This document shows, in pieces, positions 23,305-26,314 of a DNA stretch of 26,314 nt. The position numbers were made by a program, and so were the translations under genes. How positions within the stretch are numbered: the stretch's first letter is position 1; the number at the start of each line of letters is the position of its first letter. Source of the DNA: JALZAA01 sp046727755 (GTDB taxonomy: Bacteria > Actinomycetota > Acidimicrobiia > IMCC26256 > JACDBD01); NCBI GenBank assembly GCA_046727755.1, contig JBKPDG010000178.1, forward strand, positions 1-26,314, read 5' to 3'. A model generated the notes under the pieces. That model was not told the DNA's origin and made no database searches. It was given only the letters and a program-made list of their open reading frames with translations.

Positions 23305-24653
23305 CACGACGCCTTCACCACGCTCGCGACGACGATGGCCGTTGTCGCCTGGACGCCGAGCCATCCGGCCGCGGCGCGGTGCCGCCTCGCAGCCAAGGCG
23401 GCACCGGCGGGCAAGAGCCAGATCCCGAACGGCAGCCAGATGCGCTCGACTTCCCCCTTCGACATCCCACTGATCATCGCGGCTCCGACCACCGCCAGGG
23501 TGCCGCCCACCAGAAGCCATAGCCGCCGATCCCGCAGGCGGACCAGCGCCACCGCGACCGCCGGGCCGAGGGCGATCGCCAGGGACGCGGCGTTGGCCAC
23601 CAGGAAATCGAGGTACGGCCGGCGCGAGCCGACGCCGGCGAAGTACCGCTCGCGCGTTGCCAGCAGGCCGGCCACCCACCAGAAACCGCCGGCGAGGAAC
23701 ACGAGGAACACGGGCGCGGCGCCGACCGCTGCCAGCGCGAGGGGGCGGAACCGGCGGCGCCGAAACGCGACGATGGCGGGCACGGCGGCGAGCAGCACGA
23801 GGCCGTACGACAGGAACGCTGTCGCGCCGAAGAGGAGCCCACCCGCGAAGGCGTACGCGTCCGACCGCCGGCCGCGACGCCCGGTTGCAAGGACGACCAG
23901 TGCGACCGCCCACGCGCTCACGCCCATGAACAAGGCATCGGCGCTGGTGGCGATCCAGATGGCGGCCGGCGTGAGCACGAGGAAGGGCGCGGCGCGGCGC
24001 GCAACCTGCTCGTCCGCCACCTCGCGTACGGCAACCAGCACCGCGGGAACCGCAGCGGCGCCGCCGGCGATGCACAGGGCCGCAGCCCAGCCGGAGCCGC
24101 CGAGCCCGATCCGGTCGAGCGCCGAGAGCAACAGCAGCATCCCGGGCGGGTGACCCTGGACGTGGATGCTGTAGTCGCCGATGCGGTCGACGAACGTCGA
24201 GAGGAGCGCGCCCGGCGAGCCGACGCTCGCCACGTCGACGAGGTACTCGGTGCGCGCCTCGAGCGGGCGCGTCAAGCTTTGCCCACCGTCGACCAGCGCG
24301 AGCGACACGGCCCACAGCGCACCGACCGCGGCTGAGGCCACCAGTAACGAGCGCCAACCGACGCGCTCAGCCATCCTCGGCCCGGCGAGCACGACCAGCG
24401 CGCCGACGGCCACGGCGGCGAGGAGACGAGTGCCCACCCGGAGCTCGAACGTGCCGACGAGAGGGGCGGCCTGGATGCGGATGTTCGCTCCCGCGGCCTG
24501 GAGCCGCTCGAGCAGCACGTGCGCGACCACGATGACGATCGCCCACGCGGCGAGTACGCCGACCGTGACGAACGCCGAGCCGGATGCGGTCACGGTCCGT
24601 CGCGATGTTTCGCCGCGCGCCGCGATCGCGGTGTCGACGGCACCGGTGACCAT
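23301..24653 (-). CDS. Polytopic membrane protein, probable GT-C-type glycosyltransferase
   Basis: A 450-aa protein with roughly 11-12 hydrophobic helices and few charged loops. A loop between early helices contains LTRPLEARTEYLVDVA and DYSIHVQGHPPGMLLLLS, and a late loop SKGEVERIWLPFGIWLLPAG. This layout resembles polyprenyl-phosphate-sugar-dependent GT-C enzymes, and the early acidic loop could hold the catalytic residues, but I do not see a named family motif. ATG at 24653 has TACGCT on the minus strand (24660-24665) 6 nt upstream and no Shine-Dalgarno. It heads the operon with response regulator, kinase and epimerase. A non-transferase membrane protein remains possible. Confidence 0.72.
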   Translation of the reverse strand: MVTGAVDTAIAARGETSRRTVTASGSAFVTVGVLAAWAIVIVVAHVLLERLQAAGANIRIQAAPLVGTFELRVGTRLLAAVAVGALVVLAGPRMAERVGWRSLLVASAAVGALWAVSLALVDGGQSLTRPLEARTEYLVDVASVGSPGALLSTFVDRIGDYSIHVQGHPPGMLLLLSALDRIGLGGSGWAAALCIAGGAAAVPAVLVAVREVADEQVARRAAPFLVLTPAAIWIATSADALFMGVSAWAVALVVLATGRRGRRSDAYAFAGGLLFGATAFLSYGLVLLAAVPAIVAFRRRRFRPLALAAVGAAPVFLVFLAGGFWWVAGLLATRERYFAGVGSRRPYLDFLVANAASLAIALGPAVAVALVRLRDRRLWLLVGGTLAVVGAAMISGMSKGEVERIWLPFGIWLLPAGAALAARRHRAAAGWLGVQATTAIVVASVVKASW

Positions 24654-24766
24654 GACCGGAGCGTACCGACGTCAACTCGTCGGCCTGCGCCCGACGCGCG
24701 GGTGTTTCGGAAATCGTAAGCACCTACATCGTTGCCATTCAGCGGCGCGTGGGTACCGTCGCATCG
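24654..24766. promoter_or_regulatory. Divergent promoter region with two leaderless-type promoters
   Basis: For the plus-strand GT2 gene, TTGCCA (24732-24737), a 16-nt spacer and TACCGT (24754-24759) form a good -35/-10 pair, with 7 nt to the ATG at 24767. For the minus-strand membrane gene, TACGCT (24660-24665) lies 6 nt before the ATG. Neither gene has a Shine-Dalgarno, so both transcripts probably start at or just before the start codon. Confidence 0.55.
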
Positions 24767-25411
24767 ATGCCCGACGTCGTGCTCCCGGTGCTCGACGAAG
24801 CAGACGCGATCCCTGGAGTCCTGGCGCGGCTTCCGTGCGGCTACGACCCCATCGTCGTCGACAACGGATCAAGCGACGGCTCCGCGAGGATCGCCTTGGA
24901 TCTCGGCGCACGGGTCGTGCTCGAGCCCGCCCGCGGGTTCGGTGCCGCGTGCTTCAGCGGCTTACGCGCCGCGACGAGCGACGTCGTGTGTTTCATGGAC
25001 TGCGACGGCTCGCTCGACGCGCGCGAGCTGCCGCTCGTCGCTTCGCCGGTCATCGCCGGCGAAGCAGATCTCGTTCTCGGGGCGCGCCGCACGACGGAAC
25101 CCGGCGCGTGGCCGCTGCACGCCCGGCTTGCGAACCGGACGCTGGCCCTGCTCATGGCGCGCCGTGTCGGCGGCCGCGTGCGCGACCTCGGTCCGATGCG
25201 CGCCGCGCGGCGCGAAGCTCTGCTCGGCCTGGGTATGACCGACCGGCGATTCGGGTGGCCGTTGGAGATGGTCGTCCGGGCGGCGGCCGCGGGCTGGCGG
25301 ATCCTCGAGGTCCCGGTCGCGTACGCGCCCAGGATCGGCCGATCGAAGGTGACCGGCACAGTGCGCGGCACGGCGCGGACGGTCCTCGACATGGCCCGGG
25401 TGATGTGGTGA
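24767..25411 (+). CDS. Family 2 glycosyltransferase
   Basis: A 214-aa GT-A-fold enzyme. The start MPDVVLPVLDEADAIPGV, the nucleotide-binding VVDNGSSDGSARIA (residues 30-43) and the metal-binding D-x-D in FMDCDGSLDA (D78, D80) are family hallmarks. The RRFGWPLEMVVRAAAAGWRI segment, then VPVAYAPRIGRSKVTGT, is typical of dolichol-phosphate-sugar synthase-like members. No membrane helix is present. ATG 24767 was chosen over GTG 24749 because of the promoter spacing. Its stop overlaps the next gene (GTGA). Sugar and acceptor unknown; polyprenyl phosphate is a reasonable guess. Confidence 0.93.
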   Translation: MPDVVLPVLDEADAIPGVLARLPCGYDPIVVDNGSSDGSARIALDLGARVVLEPARGFGAACFSGLRAATSDVVCFMDCDGSLDARELPLVASPVIAGEADLVLGARRTTEPGAWPLHARLANRTLALLMARRVGGRVRDLGPMRAARREALLGLGMTDRRFGWPLEMVVRAAAAGWRILEVPVAYAPRIGRSKVTGTVRGTARTVLDMARVMW

Positions 25412-26061
25412 CGGTCATCGTGCTGGCGAAGTCACCGGTGCCGGGACGGGTCAAGACCCGGTTGTGTCCCCCGTGTGAGCCGGAGGAGGCCGCCCGTCTC
25501 GCCGAAGCCGCGCTCGTCGACACGCTGACGGCCGTCGCCGGGATCCGGTGCGATCGGCGCGTGCTCGTCCTCGACGGCGCGCCCGGTCCGTGGCTTCCCA
25601 GCGGCTTCGAGGTGATCCCCCAGCGGGGTGACGGCCTCGACGAACGCCTCGCGCACGCGTTCACGGACGTTGGTGACGGCGGGCTGCTCATCGGCATGGA
25701 CACGCCCCAGGTAACTCCGGCACCGCTCACCGCGTCGCTGCGCGCCCTCGACGCACCGGGAGTCGACGCCGTCCTCGGCCGGGCCGTCGACGGCGGGTGG
25801 TGGGCGCTCGGGCTGCGCGCTCCGGACCCCGCTGTCTTTCTCGGTGTGCCGATGAGTACCCCGAACACAGGTGCCGAGCAGCAGATTCGTCTGCGCGCGC
25901 TCGGCCTGCGCACCGGCGCGCTGCCGATCATGCGCGATGTCGACAACATCGACGACGCCGTCGACGTCGCGCGCACCGCACCCGCCAGCCGATTCGCAGC
26001 GACGCTCCGACCGATGCTGCATCGGCTCCGAGCGCGCGACGAAGCGGTCGCTGCGCGATGA
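25408..26061 (+). CDS. DUF2064/TIGR04282-type glycosyltransferase-like protein
   Basis: A 217-aa protein. The N-terminal VIVLAKSPVPGRVKTRL, the central GLLIGMDTPQVTPAPL and AVDGGWWALGLRAPDPAVF, and MSTPNTGAEQQIRL are the standard blocks of the DUF2064 (rSAM/selenodomain-associated transferase 1) family, a GT-A-like nucleotide-sugar transferase fold. The ending DVDNIDDAVDVARTAP is also typical. GTG 25408 overlaps the GT2 stop. In many actinobacterial and cyanobacterial genomes members stand beside a GT2 gene; the biochemical role is poorly known, so I name only the family. Confidence 0.9.
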   Translation: MTVIVLAKSPVPGRVKTRLCPPCEPEEAARLAEAALVDTLTAVAGIRCDRRVLVLDGAPGPWLPSGFEVIPQRGDGLDERLAHAFTDVGDGGLLIGMDTPQVTPAPLTASLRALDAPGVDAVLGRAVDGGWWALGLRAPDPAVFLGVPMSTPNTGAEQQIRLRALGLRTGALPIMRDVDNIDDAVDVARTAPASRFAATLRPMLHRLRARDEAVAAR

Positions 26062-26314
26062 CTGCTTGTCTGCGAGCCTCTGACGGGCGGGCGCTCCCGA
26101 CACGCGCGCACGGGTGGCCGGAGCCCCGTACCGTCGAGGACGACGCCGTGTTGGCTCGCGCGACGGCGCCCGTGCTCGACGTCGGCTGCGGGCCCGGACG
26201 CCACGTCCTCGCGCTCGCCGAGCGCGGCATCGTCGCGCTCGGGATCGACATCACCCCGGCTGCGCTCGACCTGGCGCGCCGGCGCGGGGCGCCGGTGCTG
26301 GCGCGGTCGGTGTT
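26058..26314 (+). CDS. Class I SAM-dependent methyltransferase (3' end outside window)
   Basis: I translated from ATG 26058, which overlaps the preceding stop as ATGA; 85 codons are open to the edge. The SAM-binding motif I is VLDVGCGPGRH (starting near residue 39), followed by the acidic loop ALGIDITPAALDLARRRG (motif II). The remaining protein is not visible, so the methyl acceptor cannot be guessed. It is the third gene of the GT2/DUF2064 operon. Confidence 0.88.
   Translation, partial: MTACLRASDGRALPTRAHGWPEPRTVEDDAVLARATAPVLDVGCGPGRHVLALAERGIVALGIDITPAALDLARRRGAPVLARSV

Noticed and set aside
25408..26061. Calling the DUF2064 protein an arsenosugar biosynthesis enzyme
   Set aside because: That name follows some family members, but the radical SAM and arsenic genes expected nearby are not seen.

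Overview
The window is about 70% GC, densely coded, and full of 1-4 nt ATGA/GTGA stop-start overlaps. Several genes have a TANNNT hexamer 6-8 nt before the start codon (the leaderless-transcript pattern common in Actinobacteria), and there is a class E-like sortase. I infer an actinobacterium, possibly of the Acidimicrobiia type, probably from an environmental assembly. No rRNA, tRNA, CRISPR array, insertion sequence or phage gene was seen.

Left part (1-10127): iron-sulfur and sulfur metabolism. A truncated Mrp-type Fe-S carrier ATPase (minus) diverges from a SufR-like winged-helix regulator and a cysteine desulfurase (plus). Next are a small VOC-fold protein (plus) and a minus-strand run of Rrf2 regulator, rhodanese, mitochondrial-type aconitase and a secreted protein of unknown function. 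Divergent from the Rrf2 gene is a three-gene ABC importer of the sulfonate/nitrate/taurine class. The Rrf2 protein has no cysteine, so it cannot hold the usual Fe-S cluster; with the importer and rhodanese beside it, a sulfur-supply regulator is the natural guess. A 43-bp near-perfect palindrome ends this block.

Middle part (10126-17980): one long minus-strand operon for cytochrome c maturation System I, in the order ccmA-B-C-D-E-F-G-H-I. It is followed by a cyclophilin and an MpaB/DUF2236-type oxygenase, and nearly every junction overlaps. System I is unusual for a presumed actinobacterium, since the Gram-positive norm is System II. A second long palindrome lies inside the 3' end of ccmA and encodes its C-terminal tail.

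Right part: 17981-19556 is a lower-GC patch with a gene remnant broken into three reading frames and a stand-alone nucleotidyltransferase-fold gene, so it looks acquired or decaying. After it come a class E-like sortase (plus) and a convergent minus-strand operon of GT-C-like membrane protein, response regulator, histidine kinase and zinc-ribbon sugar-nucleotide epimerase. A plus-strand operon of GT2 glycosyltransferase, DUF2064/TIGR04282-type protein and SAM methyltransferase runs off the right edge. Together these suggest cell-surface glycan or envelope work.

I did not find an obviously new defence or mobile system. The best leads are the two palindromes with a shared core, the System I operon with its two appended genes, the Cys-free Rrf2/sulfur importer locus, and the SufR-like regulator with altered cysteine spacing.
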